A stretch of DNA of 64,000 nt from Lysobacter sp. ISL-50 (GCF_018612875.1 NZ_JAGGRI010000003.1:19658-83657), one strand, 5' to 3'; numbered from the stretch's first letter, positions 48,616 to 57,065 are shown. Program-made: numbers and translations. The notes: generated by a model not told the origin, from the letters alone.

Positions 48616-49494
48616 ATGAACCAGAATGTCCATCGTTTGCCGATTACGATTGAATCCGAGTCCGAAGCCATCACGTTGCCCGCGCGCGAGCGCTGCTCGA
48701 TCGAAGTGGTCTTGGTCAACGCCGTGATCGCGTCGGCTTGGTTGCACCGAAACAGCAACAACCGGCCCATTCGACACAAGGCGGTGTCGCAATACGCCTG
48801 CGATATGACCGGCGGGCAATGGAAGAGCACCGGCGAATCGATCAAGTTCAGCAAGAGCGGTCGGTTGCTGGACGGCCAGCACCGACTATCCGCGATCGTG
48901 GAAGCCGATGCGATCATCGACGTGGTCGTGAACACCGGCCTGGAAGATGGCTCCTTCGATGTCATCGACACCGGTCGGCACCGAACTGGGTCCGATATCT
49001 TGACCATCGATGGCATTTCGCTGAGCGAGGCCCGCACGGCCGCGGCGGCGCTGCCGATGATCGTGAACTTCAGTCGCGGCCTGCTGGCGCACAGTTCCGC
49101 GCGCCCCACGAACCAGGCACAACTGGATTTCTGGAAGCAGCATCCGTATGTGCAGCCCGCCAGCCGCTACGCGGCGCTGCTGCCGAAGCGCTACCCGCCC
49201 ATTTCCCATGCTAAGGCGATGTTCCTGCACTGGCGGTTCGCCCAGATCGATCCGGAGGCCGCGGAGGACTTTCTCAGCGCACTGTTCACCGGCGGTCACC
49301 TGTCGATGACCGAGTCCATCTATCACCTGCGCGCCAAGCTGATGGAATCGCGCATGCAGGGCGTCCCGATCCGCGATGGCGTCCAGATCCACGCTTGTTT
49401 CAAGGCGTGGAATCTCTACCGCGCCAAGCGCGAGGTCAGGACGTGGCGTTCGGTCTTCCCCAGGGCCGACGAGAAACTGCCGGAGCTGATCTGA
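48616..49494 (+). CDS. ParB-like phage protein 1
   Basis: 292 aa. A ParB/Srx-type domain reads VVLVNAVIASAWLHRNSNNRPIRHKAVSQYACDM, SKSGRLLDGQHRLSAIVEAD, VVVNTGLEDGSFDVIDTGRHRTGSD. GQHRLSA is the family's box II-like motif. The C-terminal half is all helical and unrecognised. Phage members of this group are annotated as partition or nuclease proteins without direct evidence. The next gene starts at the last base of its stop. Confidence 0.7.
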   Translation: MNQNVHRLPITIESESEAITLPARERCSIEVVLVNAVIASAWLHRNSNNRPIRHKAVSQYACDMTGGQWKSTGESIKFSKSGRLLDGQHRLSAIVEADAIIDVVVNTGLEDGSFDVIDTGRHRTGSDILTIDGISLSEARTAAAALPMIVNFSRGLLAHSSARPTNQAQLDFWKQHPYVQPASRYAALLPKRYPPISHAKAMFLHWRFAQIDPEAAEDFLSALFTGGHLSMTESIYHLRAKLMESRMQGVPIRDGVQIHACFKAWNLYRAKREVRTWRSVFPRADEKLPELI

Positions 49495-50348
49495 TGACTG
49501 TGGAGTTTCATCCGCTTTGCATGGCTCTGCCCGACATGGCCGACGAGCCGTTCAAGGCATTGGTTGAAGATATCCGTGTGAACGGCCTGCGTCACGATAT
49601 TGTGCTGTTTGAAGGGGCGATTCTCGACGGTCGCCATCGGTATCGTGCGTGCCTGACGTGCGGCGTCGTGCCTCGATTCGTTACCTTCGACGGCGATGAT
49701 CCCCTCGCTTTCATCATCAGCGAGAACGTCACGCGGCGGCATCTTAGTGAGTCCCAGCGAGCGATGGTCGCTTCACGACTTGCTAACCGCCCGGTCGGAG
49801 GAACCTATTCTCATTCTGCAAATTTGCAGAATGAGATTGTGACGCGCGACCACGTCGCTAAATTGCTCTCGGTTTCCGACCGTACGATCGCTAACGCGGT
49901 TCGTGTCAGGGAGGCGGGTATCCCGGATCTGATCGCCAAGGTTGACGGTGGCGCAATCACCGTCCACGAGGCGGCCAAGATCGCCTCCCTCAATCCCAAA
50001 GCTCAAGCGCGATTGGTGGCGATCGAGGAGCGAAAGCCGCGACAGCGCGAGCTTTCGGCGTCGCTCAACCGCAGTGCAAGTCGGAATCGGGTAGACCGGC
50101 CGGAGGTGGTGGCGCCCGTTGAGGCGACGGTTCGCTACGGCAGTCAGGTGTTGGTTCGACTGGAGCGATTCGCCACCGACAGCATGGACGCCGCGGAATC
50201 GCCTGAAGAGTTCGCGAACCGATGCGTGGCCGAGATGGACTGGGACAGTCCGAGGCTTAAGGGGCAGCTGATGCTGGTGCTGAGGGCTACGGCCGGCATC
50301 TGCGCCCTCGACGCAGCCCTGCGCCAAGCAGTGGAGGCGCGCGCATGA
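49494..50348 (+). CDS. ParB/Srx-domain protein 2 with HTH
   Basis: 284 aa. FKALVEDIRVNGLRHDIVLFEGAILDGRHRYRACLT (ParB box), LAFIISENVTRRHLSESQRAM, then an HTH (LLSVSDRTIANAVRVREAG) and AITVHEAAKIASLNPKAQ. This is the ParB-HTH layout without a dimerisation domain. Phage versions often regulate replication or DNA modification. The first 33 codons of the longer frame lie inside the previous gene and are not used. Confidence 0.75.
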   Translation: MTVEFHPLCMALPDMADEPFKALVEDIRVNGLRHDIVLFEGAILDGRHRYRACLTCGVVPRFVTFDGDDPLAFIISENVTRRHLSESQRAMVASRLANRPVGGTYSHSANLQNEIVTRDHVAKLLSVSDRTIANAVRVREAGIPDLIAKVDGGAITVHEAAKIASLNPKAQARLVAIEERKPRQRELSASLNRSASRNRVDRPEVVAPVEATVRYGSQVLVRLERFATDSMDAAESPEEFANRCVAEMDWDSPRLKGQLMLVLRATAGICALDAALRQAVEARA

Positions 50349-52624
50349 TGGATTTCAACGATGCCCTTGCATCGGAAAACGCCGCGCGCGCGCGGCGGGC
50401 CGATGTCCGCGCGGCGCTGCTGCAACGATGGGAAGGCGTGCTGCACGCGCTCCTACCGAAGGGCAAGGTGCGCCACGGCAAGTTCGTCGTGGGCGACGTG
50501 ACGGGCCAAGCGGGCGATAGCCTGGAGGTGGAACTGACCGGCGACAAGGCAGGGCTGTGGAAAGACCATGCCAGCGGCGAAGGCGGTGATGCGTTCGACC
50601 TCATCGCGGCCCATCATCGCTTGGATGCACGGCGCGATTTCGCGAAGGTGCTGGACGAGGCCGACGCGCTGCTGGGACGTGCGCCCGAAGCGCAGGCGCC
50701 CTTGCGGCGCCGCCGCTCCGAGCCGGTACTAGACGAGTTGGGACCGCATACGGCGCGATGGGATTACCTCAGCGCGGAGGGCGAGCTGATCGCGTGCGTC
50801 TACCGCTACGATCCGCCCCACGGCAAGCAGTACCGACCGTGGGATGCCAAGCGTCGCAAGCACCAAGCGCCGACGCCGCGACCGCTCTACAACCAGCCTG
50901 GCGTCGCGGCGTCCAACGAGGTTGTGCTGGTGGAGGGCGAGAAGTCGGCCGATGCGTTGATCGAACGCGGGACGTGCGCGACCACGTCAATGAACGGCGC
51001 CAACGCCCCGATCGACAAAACCGATTGGTCGCCGCTGGCCGGCAAGCATGTGCTGATCTGGCCCGACAAGGACAAGCCCGGTTGGGAGTACGCGATGCAG
51101 GCCGCGCAGGCGGCGTTCCAGGCCGGTGCGGACTCGGTGGCGTTGCTGCACCTACCCGACGACAAGCCGGAAGCGTGGGACGCCTTCGATGCAGTGGCCG
51201 AGGGCTTCGACGTCGACGGCTTCCTGCGCGCGGGCGAGCGCACCTTCCTATCGCCCGGCAACGATGACGCGCCGCCTCCTATCGACTTCGGCGGCCTGGA
51301 CTGGAGCAGCGACGACGGCCTGGGACTGGCCTTTACCCGCCACTATGCCGACGACTGGCGTTATTGCGCGGCCTGGGGTCAGTGGTTGAGTTGGACCGGC
51401 ATGCGCTGGAATCCTGATCGAACCCTCGTTCTGCAGCACCTGGTGCGCGGTGTCTGTCGTGCGGCGCAGCCATTTTCCGAAAAGCCGTCGCAGCGTTCGA
51501 AGCTGGCGTCGGCTTCGACCGTCGGCGGCGTTGAACGCTTGGCCCGTAGCGACCCGCGCCACGCCTCCTGGGCCGAGGATTGGGACCGCGACGTGTGGGC
51601 GCTGAATACACCGAGCGGGATCGTGGATCTTCGCAACGGCGCGTTGCGCCGGCATGCACGCGGTGAACATATGACTAGGCTGACCACGGCCAGTCCGATG
51701 GGCGAGTGCCCGACGTGGCGCCGCTTTCTGGGCGACGTGACCGGTGGCAACACAGAACTCGCCGACTATCTGCAGCGCGTCGCGGGTTACTGCCTGACCG
51801 GCGTGACCCGCGAGCACGCGCTGTTCTTCCTATACGGAACTGGCGCGAACGGTAAGTCCGTGTTCGTCAACACGTTGGCCACGATCCTGGGCGACTACGC
51901 GACCAACGCGCCGATGGAGACGTTCATGGAAGCGCGCGGCGATCGACACCCGACCGATCTGGCCGGGTTGCGCGGCGCGCGCTTCGTCGCGGCCAGCGAA
52001 ACCGAGCAAGGCCGGCGCTGGAACGAAGCCAAGCTCAAAGCCATCACGGGCGGCGACAAGGTCAGCGCGCGTTTCATGCGCCAGGACTTCTTCGAGTACA
52101 TCCCGCAGTTCAAGTTGGTCATCGCCGGCAACCACAAGCCGGCGATTCGAAACGTGGACGAGGCGATGAAGCGCCGGCTACACATGGTGCCCTTCACGGT
52201 CACCATTCCCCCGGAGCGACGTGATGGCCGCTTGACCGAGAAGTTGCTGGCCGAACGCGACGGGATCATGAGCTGGGCCGTGCAGGGCTGCTTGGACTGG
52301 CAGCGCACGGGCCTGCGCCCGCCGCAATGCGTGATCGATGCGACCGACGAGTATTTCGAGGAAGAAGACCGCGTCGGCGAATTCGTGACCGAGGACTTCT
52401 TCGTGCACCCGGACGCGCGCGTAACGATCGAGGACACGTTCCTGCGTTGGAGGGAACGGGGTGAGCAGCGCGGCGAGTACATCGGCACGTCCCGGTGGCT
52501 GGTGCAGCAATTGCTCGCAAGAGGCTTCGCTCGCTTGCGACTGCCCGGCGGCGCGAAAGGATTGGCCGGTCTCTCGCTTAAGCCGCGCCAGCAATCCGTG
52601 CGTCTTCCCTACGCCGACAACTAA
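50345..52624 (+). CDS. Phage primase-helicase, D5/P4 alpha-like
   Basis: 759 aa. The N-terminal zinc/primase-like part includes GLWKDHASGEGGDAFDLI. A TOPRIM-like segment follows (EVVLVEGEKSADALI, HVLIWPDKDKPGWEYA). The C-terminal half is a D5_N plus SF3 helicase with Walker A YGTGANGKS (residues 497-505), AASETEQGRRWNEAKLKAITGGD and FKLVIAGNHKP. It would unwind and prime phage DNA. The strong palindrome at 52,631-52,724 lies 6 bp after the stop and may be its origin. Confidence 0.9.
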   Translation: MMDFNDALASENAARARRADVRAALLQRWEGVLHALLPKGKVRHGKFVVGDVTGQAGDSLEVELTGDKAGLWKDHASGEGGDAFDLIAAHHRLDARRDFAKVLDEADALLGRAPEAQAPLRRRRSEPVLDELGPHTARWDYLSAEGELIACVYRYDPPHGKQYRPWDAKRRKHQAPTPRPLYNQPGVAASNEVVLVEGEKSADALIERGTCATTSMNGANAPIDKTDWSPLAGKHVLIWPDKDKPGWEYAMQAAQAAFQAGADSVALLHLPDDKPEAWDAFDAVAEGFDVDGFLRAGERTFLSPGNDDAPPPIDFGGLDWSSDDGLGLAFTRHYADDWRYCAAWGQWLSWTGMRWNPDRTLVLQHLVRGVCRAAQPFSEKPSQRSKLASASTVGGVERLARSDPRHASWAEDWDRDVWALNTPSGIVDLRNGALRRHARGEHMTRLTTASPMGECPTWRRFLGDVTGGNTELADYLQRVAGYCLTGVTREHALFFLYGTGANGKSVFVNTLATILGDYATNAPMETFMEARGDRHPTDLAGLRGARFVAASETEQGRRWNEAKLKAITGGDKVSARFMRQDFFEYIPQFKLVIAGNHKPAIRNVDEAMKRRLHMVPFTVTIPPERRDGRLTEKLLAERDGIMSWAVQGCLDWQRTGLRPPQCVIDATDEYFEEEDRVGEFVTEDFFVHPDARVTIEDTFLRWRERGEQRGEYIGTSRWLVQQLLARGFARLRLPGGAKGLAGLSLKPRQQSVRLPYADN

Positions 52625-52630
52625 CCCCTT

Positions 52631-52724
52631 GTGACCGAATGGTGCCGAAGAATCGTAACTCCCTACATGTGTGCGCGCGCACACACGCGTATAGACTTAC
52701 GATTCTACGGTCTCATTCGGTCAC
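52631..52724. other. Nested 94-bp palindrome after the primase gene (candidate origin)
   Basis: Outer arms of 28 bp (52,631-52,658 and 52,697-52,724) match at 24 positions, sharing GTGACCGAAT/ATTCGGTCAC and AGAATCGTAA/TTACGATTCT. In the middle lies a perfect 18-bp palindrome TGTGTGCGCGCGCACACA (52,668-52,685), almost concentric with the arms (centres 1 bp apart). The alternating purine-pyrimidine core (about 24 bp) is Z-DNA prone. It sits between the primase-helicase and the RuvC-like gene. Confidence 0.7.
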
Positions 52725-52750
52725 AAACCGCATCGACCGGAGACAAATCA

Positions 52751-53353
52751 ATGACTTACGAAACACCCACCTCGCATGCGGACGCTCGTATGCGACAGCC
52801 GAACGTCTTCGGCGCTAACGCCAAGACGACGATTCGCGACGAGTCAGCGGATCGCCACGCAGGCAATGCCAGCCCTGCGCTCGATACGGACAGCCCTGTC
52901 ATCCTCGCGCTCGACCTGGGCACGACGCTGGGCTGGTCGTTGCGCTTGTCGGGCCAAGTCATGAGCGGCAGCGAGCCGTTCAAGGTCGGTCGCTTCGAAG
53001 GCGGCGGCATGCGCTACCTGCGCTTCGTGCGCTGGCTCGATGACCTGTGGCGCTTCGCCGGCCCGCTGGCGACCGTCCATTTCGAGGAAGTGCGCCGGCA
53101 CAAGGGCGTTGACGCCGCGCATGCCTACGGCGGTTTCCTGGCGCAGCTCAGCGCGTGGTGCGAGCGCCATGCCGTGCCGTACCAGGGCGTGCCGGTGGGC
53201 ACGATCAAGAAATTCGCGACCGGCAAGGGCAACGCCAACAAGGCGGCGATGATCGAAGCGGTGAAGCACTGGGGCTATCAGCCGGCCGACGACAACGAGG
53301 CCGACGCGTTGGCGCTGCTGCACTGGGCAGTCGCCCAGGAGCCGAAGGCATGA
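52751..53353 (+). CDS. RuvC-like Holliday junction resolvase (phage type)
   Basis: 200 aa. The RNase H fold carries Asp55 in VILALDLGTTLGWS, Glu112 in VHFEEVRRH, and the C-terminal Asp cluster ADDNEADALALLHW (D180/D181/D185), the residues used for metal binding in RuvC. GTIKKFATGKGNANKAAMIEA is also typical. An ~45-residue disordered N-terminus precedes the domain. It resolves recombination or packaging intermediates. Confidence 0.8.
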   Translation: MTYETPTSHADARMRQPNVFGANAKTTIRDESADRHAGNASPALDTDSPVILALDLGTTLGWSLRLSGQVMSGSEPFKVGRFEGGGMRYLRFVRWLDDLWRFAGPLATVHFEEVRRHKGVDAAHAYGGFLAQLSAWCERHAVPYQGVPVGTIKKFATGKGNANKAAMIEAVKHWGYQPADDNEADALALLHWAVAQEPKA

Positions 53354-53781
53354 GCTTCACCTGGACCATCGATGCGGTCGCGGATCGTTTCCACGAAGCC
53401 GCGGTGACCGCGCGCCGATTGCCGCCGGCCAGGGTGCAGGGCTACGCGGCGTACTGGCCCGACATCCAACGCCAGTCCTGGGAAGGCTACGCCGACGAGC
53501 GCATCGTCCTGCGCTTTGCTGCCTCGCCTGCTGCGATTGATCGCTTCGGCGAAACCGTGCGGTGGCTGCGTTGGCTGGACGAGGAGCAGCGTCGCCTGAT
53601 CTGGCTCAGGGCACAGTACGTGCCGTGGCGCGAGGTGTGTACCCGCACCGGTCTGATCCGCAAGACCGCATGGCGACGCTGGCAGCACGCGCTGACGCTA
53701 GTGACCGTGCATCTCAACGGTCCGTTGCCGCACTTCGCGGCGGTCAAATCCGTCGCTGATCGAACGACGTTGTCCTACTGA
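53350..53781 (+). CDS. DUF6362 family phage protein
   Basis: 143 aa. FTWTIDAVADRFHEAAVTARRLPPARVQGYAAYWPDI, then RWLRWLDEEQRRLIWLRAQYVPWREVCTRTGLIRKTAWRRWQHAL, an HTH like that of DUF6362 proteins (sigma-region-4-like). It is probably a DNA-binding phage regulator of late genes or packaging. ATG overlaps the RuvC stop (ATGA). Two hairpins lie downstream. Confidence 0.7.
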   Translation: MSFTWTIDAVADRFHEAAVTARRLPPARVQGYAAYWPDIQRQSWEGYADERIVLRFAASPAAIDRFGETVRWLRWLDEEQRRLIWLRAQYVPWREVCTRTGLIRKTAWRRWQHALTLVTVHLNGPLPHFAAVKSVADRTTLSY

Positions 53782-53900
53782 CCCTTGGTGTCCCCTTGTG
53801 TCACCACGGAGCAAAAACAGGGTGTCCCAAACATCCGGGTTTTGCCCTAGCCTAGTCGGCATGCTGAAGATGGTGCGTCGGGGGACGCGGCAGTCGGCAC

Positions 53901-53989
53901 GGTCAGCCCGAAGCGTCGCAGAGCATCAGCGAAATCTTCGGGCTGACCCTTTTCTCGCCCGGTCGAAGACAGTCACCACGGCGTCTTCG
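53901..53989 (+). terminator. Two consecutive hairpins after the DUF6362 gene
   Basis: GGTCAGCCCGAAG (53,901-53,913) pairs perfectly with CTTCGGGCTGACC (53,936-53,948) and is followed by CTTTTCTC. A second stem, CGAAGAC/GTCTTCG, lies at 53,964-53,989. This gap of about 450 bp (53,782-54,236) otherwise holds no gene. It probably ends the replication transcript. Confidence 0.55.
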
Positions 53990-54236
53990 AACAGTTCAAC
54001 GCAACGACGCCGCGACACAGCCGCAACGTGCGGCGCGCGAACGAGTCGCCGCCGTTGCCTCACCCTCGTAGCACGCGGCCCACACGCGCCGACACGTCGC
54101 GACGTCGGCGGATGAAATCGGCGGGTCCTCCCTGGCCGATTCGGGGTGCGGGGGGCCCAGCCGCAAAACCCCGCTAGCGTCAATCTCTTTTTTCGGGTTT
54201 GCAGTCCCTGCAACCCGGTTCGCACTCGGACATCCT

Positions 54237-55496
54237 TTGAACCTTCAGATCGAACAGCGCCCGATCGAGGCGCTCATTCCGTTTGCGCGCAACGCGCGCA
54301 CACACTCCGATGCGCAAGTCGCGCAGATCGCCGCGAGTATTGTGGAATTCGGTTGGACCAACCCGGTTCTTGTCGATGGCGCCAGCGGCATCATCGCCGG
54401 CCACGGCCGACTGCTCGCCGCACGCCAGTTGGGTCTCGGCAAGGTGCCGGTCATCGAACTGGCGCATCTGACCCCGGCGCAGAAGCGCGCCTACGTCATC
54501 GCCGACAACCGGCTCGCCGAGAACGCGGGCTGGGATGAGGAACTGTTACGGCTGGAGCTGGAGGAGCTGCGCGACGCCGATTTCGATCTGGACCTGCTCG
54601 GCTTCACCGATGACGAACTGGATGAGTTGCTCGACGGCGACCCGGCCGGGTTGACGGACGACGACGCGGTACCCGAAGTGCAGGAGCAACCGGTCTCGCG
54701 CCGTGGCGATGTTTGGATCTGCGGTAACCACAAGGTGCTGTGCGGCGACGCCACCCACGCCGCTGACTACGCGGTGTTACTCGGCGACGAACTGGTGGAC
54801 ATGACCTTCACCGACCCGCCCTACGGCGTGAACTACGCCAACAACCCGAAGGACAAGCTGCGCGGCAAGCACCGTCCGATCCTCAACGACAACTTACTGG
54901 CTGCGGACTTCAGCGCATTCTTGGAAGCGTGCTGCGCGCAGATGGTAGCCCTGACCAAAGGCGCGATCTACATCGCCATGTCATCGTCGGAACTGGACCG
55001 GTTGCAGACGGCGTTCCGCGCTGCCGGTGGTCGCTGGTCCACGTTCATCATTTGGGCCAAGAACAAGTTCACGCTGGGCCGTGCCGATTACCAGCGTCAG
55101 TACGAGCCGATCCTCTACGGCTGGCGAGATGGCAACGACCGCTTTTGGTGTGGCGATCGCGACCAGGGGGATGTTTGGTTTATCGACCGCACCAGCAAGA
55201 ACGACTTGCATCCGACCATGAAGCCGGTGGTGCTGGTCGAGCGGGCTATTCGCAACAGCAGCAAGAGTCGCGATCTGGTGCTCGATCCCTTTGGTGGATC
55301 GGGTACCACGATGATCGCGGCCGAGAAAACCGGCCGCCGCGCGCGCCTGATCGAGCTGGACCCGAGGTACGCGGACGTGATTGTTCGGCGCTGGCAAGAC
55401 CATGCCGGCCAGGCCGCGCTCCGGCAGTCTGATGGCGTGCTGTTTGATGATGCCGCGAGCAGCGTCGAGCCCGACACCCTCGCGGATGCCGAATGA
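54237..55496 (+). CDS. ParB-domain / DNA N4- or N6-methyltransferase fusion
   Basis: 419 aa starting at a TTG (54,237). The N-terminal ParB-like domain reads PIEALIPFARNARTHSDAQV, IAGHGRLLAARQLG, AYVIADNRLAENAGWDEELL. The C-terminal methylase has DPPY (residues 193-196) after VDMTFT and DPFGGSGTTMIAAEK (350 onward) for SAM binding. Fusions of this kind are frequent in prophages and probably mask phage DNA from host restriction. The C5 methylase gene overlaps its stop by 4 nt. The TTG start makes low-level expression likely. Confidence 0.85.
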   Translation: MNLQIEQRPIEALIPFARNARTHSDAQVAQIAASIVEFGWTNPVLVDGASGIIAGHGRLLAARQLGLGKVPVIELAHLTPAQKRAYVIADNRLAENAGWDEELLRLELEELRDADFDLDLLGFTDDELDELLDGDPAGLTDDDAVPEVQEQPVSRRGDVWICGNHKVLCGDATHAADYAVLLGDELVDMTFTDPPYGVNYANNPKDKLRGKHRPILNDNLLAADFSAFLEACCAQMVALTKGAIYIAMSSSELDRLQTAFRAAGGRWSTFIIWAKNKFTLGRADYQRQYEPILYGWRDGNDRFWCGDRDQGDVWFIDRTSKNDLHPTMKPVVLVERAIRNSSKSRDLVLDPFGGSGTTMIAAEKTGRRARLIELDPRYADVIVRRWQDHAGQAALRQSDGVLFDDAASSVEPDTLADAE

Positions 55497-56530
55497 TTCG
55501 CCCGGCTTATTACAACGAACTCGATCCCTACCTATGCCATTGGCTGCGAAACCTGATTGCTGCCGGCCTGATCCCACCGGGCGACGTCGATGACCGCGAC
55601 ATCCGATCTGTTCCCGCAGACGATCTGCGCGGCTACGGCCAATGCCACTTCTTCGCCGGGATCGGCGGCTTTGCCTACGCCTGCCGGCTCGCCGGCTGGC
55701 CCGACGAGGAACCGATCTGGACGGGCGGCTTCCCGTGCCAGCCCTTCAGCGTCGCGGGCCGACAGCGCGCGCGGGCGGATGACCGTCACCTCTGGCCGGA
55801 ATTGCATCGCCTTATTGCATCCGCGCGACCCGCTGCATTCCTGGGTGAAAATGTTGCTGGCATCGTCCCGCTGGCACTCGACGGAGTTCTCGCTGACCTG
55901 GAAGCCGAAGGCTACGCCAGCCGGGCGGTTGTTGTTCCAGCTTGCGCCGTCAACGCCCCGCACCGACGCGGCCGCGTCTGGATCGTCGGACGACGTTTGG
56001 CCGACGCCGCTGGTTCCGAGCGGCGGGCGCAGCGTGCCGCCGGGAACGACGTTGACGGGCAAGATGCCGAACGGGAAGAAACGCACCATCGAACTGGCGC
56101 ACTTGGCGAAGCGGGTCTGGCCGACCGCGACGGCGAACGACGCGGAGAAGCGCGGCGACTTTGCGGCCGAGCGGCGCAATGGCCTGCCGGGGGTGGCGAA
56201 GGCGGTGTGGAGCACGCCGCGCGCGAGCGACGGGGAGAAGGGCGGCCCCGGCCAGCGCTTCGGCAGCGGGGCGACGTTACCGCTGCCAGCGCAGGCGGTG
56301 TGGGCGACGCCGACGGCGCGGGATCACAAGGATGCGTCGAGCATTGGCAGCGCACCGGTCAATGGGATGCTTGGCAGACAAGTCGGACCCTCGCCGGTCG
56401 CCGGATACCTGAATCCGGAATTCGTCTTCTGGCTGATGGGGTATCCGCAAGAATTCCTAAGCTGCGCGCCGCCGGCAACGCGATCGTGCCGCAAGTCGCC
56501 GCCGAAATCCTCCGCGCCCTGCGCCGCTGA
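55493..56530 (+). CDS. DNA (cytosine-5) methyltransferase
   Basis: 345 aa. CHFFAGIGGFAYACRLAGW (motif I), GGFPCQPFS with catalytic Cys82 (motif IV), FLGENVAGI (motif VI), HRRGRVWIVG (motif VIII) and GNAIVPQVAAEIL (motifs IX-X). The target-recognition region is Arg/Gly/Ala-rich with repeated (L/V)(A/G)D-DG-GERR elements. The first ~50 residues (MIRPAYYNELDPYLCHWL) are phage-specific. ATG overlaps the previous stop. A second, similarly long frame covers the same DNA (see next entry). Confidence 0.85.
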   Translation: MIRPAYYNELDPYLCHWLRNLIAAGLIPPGDVDDRDIRSVPADDLRGYGQCHFFAGIGGFAYACRLAGWPDEEPIWTGGFPCQPFSVAGRQRARADDRHLWPELHRLIASARPAAFLGENVAGIVPLALDGVLADLEAEGYASRAVVVPACAVNAPHRRGRVWIVGRRLADAAGSERRAQRAAGNDVDGQDAEREETHHRTGALGEAGLADRDGERRGEARRLCGRAAQWPAGGGEGGVEHAARERRGEGRPRPALRQRGDVTAASAGGVGDADGAGSQGCVEHWQRTGQWDAWQTSRTLAGRRIPESGIRLLADGVSARIPKLRAAGNAIVPQVAAEILRALRR

Positions 56531-56597
56531 CGCCGCGCTCTCGCGCGACGCCAGCACGCCGCCGGCTCAACCCTCGTCGGCGGCCAACCCGACGTAG
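55590..56597 (+). CDS. Overlapping +1-frame protein across the C5 methyltransferase gene (possible overprinting)
   Basis: 335 aa from the ATG at 55,590, entirely inside and slightly beyond the methyltransferase gene. It contains SLTWKPKATPAGRLLFQLAPS, four W(P/S/A)T(P/A)-type blocks (DVWPTPLVP, RVWPTATANDAEKRG, AVWSTPRASDG, AVWATPTARDH) and LNPEFVFWLMGYPQEF. These are elements I know from the C-terminal half of other phage C5 methylases, yet here they are in the other frame. It may be a shadow, a relic of an ancestral frameshift, or translated. A reading-frame shift would fuse it to the methylase N-terminus. Confidence 0.35.
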   Translation: MTATSDLFPQTICAATANATSSPGSAALPTPAGSPAGPTRNRSGRAASRASPSASRADSARGRMTVTSGRNCIALLHPRDPLHSWVKMLLASSRWHSTEFSLTWKPKATPAGRLLFQLAPSTPRTDAAASGSSDDVWPTPLVPSGGRSVPPGTTLTGKMPNGKKRTIELAHLAKRVWPTATANDAEKRGDFAAERRNGLPGVAKAVWSTPRASDGEKGGPGQRFGSGATLPLPAQAVWATPTARDHKDASSIGSAPVNGMLGRQVGPSPVAGYLNPEFVFWLMGYPQEFLSCAPPATRSCRKSPPKSSAPCAADAALSRDASTPPAQPSSAANPT

Positions 56598-56890
56598 CGG
56601 GCGTACCTGTAGCCTTCGGTGCGTATATACAGCGTCGGACGGTTCGCCGACCGAATCTCCAACGCGTCGGTGTACATCCCGTGGAAGTTGTAGAGCCAAT
56701 CGCGGTCGCGCAGCAGTTGCTTGGCGAAAGCGTCGTATTCGCAGGAGGTCAGCTCCTTGACCTCCACGACTCGAGCGAACTCTGCCGGTACGTCTAGGTC
56801 CCGAAGCTCGCGTTGGACCCAGGACAAGTTCTCGGCTTTGCGTGCAAATCGGACCTTCTGGATGCGCGGCGCGATGTGGGTGGTAATCAT
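56567..56890 (-). CDS. Cassette gene A: hypothetical phage protein (107 aa)
   Basis: MITTHIAPRIQKVRFARKAE, LRDLDVPAEFARVVEVKELTSCEYDAFAKQLLRDRDWLYNF and YIRTEGYRYARYVGLAAD. Mixed alpha/beta, acidic; no recognised family. Preceded by hairpin leader A, whose ATG (56,921) is out of frame with the gene and overlaps it. The gene's own SD is ACGGAAGA. Last of the four leftward leader-bearing cassettes. Confidence 0.55.
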   Translation of the reverse strand: MITTHIAPRIQKVRFARKAENLSWVQRELRDLDVPAEFARVVEVKELTSCEYDAFAKQLLRDRDWLYNFHGMYTDALEIRSANRPTLYIRTEGYRYARYVGLAADEG

Positions 56891-56918
56891 TGGCGGTCTT
56901 CCGTGGTGGGCGTGCCGA

Positions 56919-56951
56919 CATGAACGCTTCCTTCGGCGAGGAAGCCAAGCG
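56919..56951 (-). promoter_or_regulatory. Conserved hairpin leader A
   Basis: 27-nt stem-loop (minus strand: CGCTTGGCTTCC, loop TCGCC, GAAGGAAGCG) followed by TTCATG. The SD-like GGAAG lies in the 3' strand of the stem. The leader ORF starts MSARPPRKTAND and overlaps cassette gene A out of frame. Confidence 0.7.
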
Positions 56952-57028
56952 GAACGACGGCGGTATTTGCGCTGACGCCACTTCTGTTTAGTCTTCAGAC
57001 AAGATTGGTTGTTCTCCGAACGAAGAAC

Positions 57029-57050
57029 GGCGCGCATCGCTGCGCGCCGC
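57029..57050 (-). terminator. Hairpin after cassette gene B
   Basis: Perfect 9-bp stem CGGCGCGCA/TGCGCGCCG with a 4-nt loop, 16 bp past the stop of gene B; on the minus strand it is followed by TTCTTCGTTC. Confidence 0.55.
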
Positions 57051-57065
57051 TTGGATGTGGCCGAT

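Noticed and set aside
53798-54115. 105-aa frame between the DUF6362 and ParB-methylase genes
   Set aside because: Ser/Arg/Thr-rich with no homology; spans two strong hairpins, which better explain the region.
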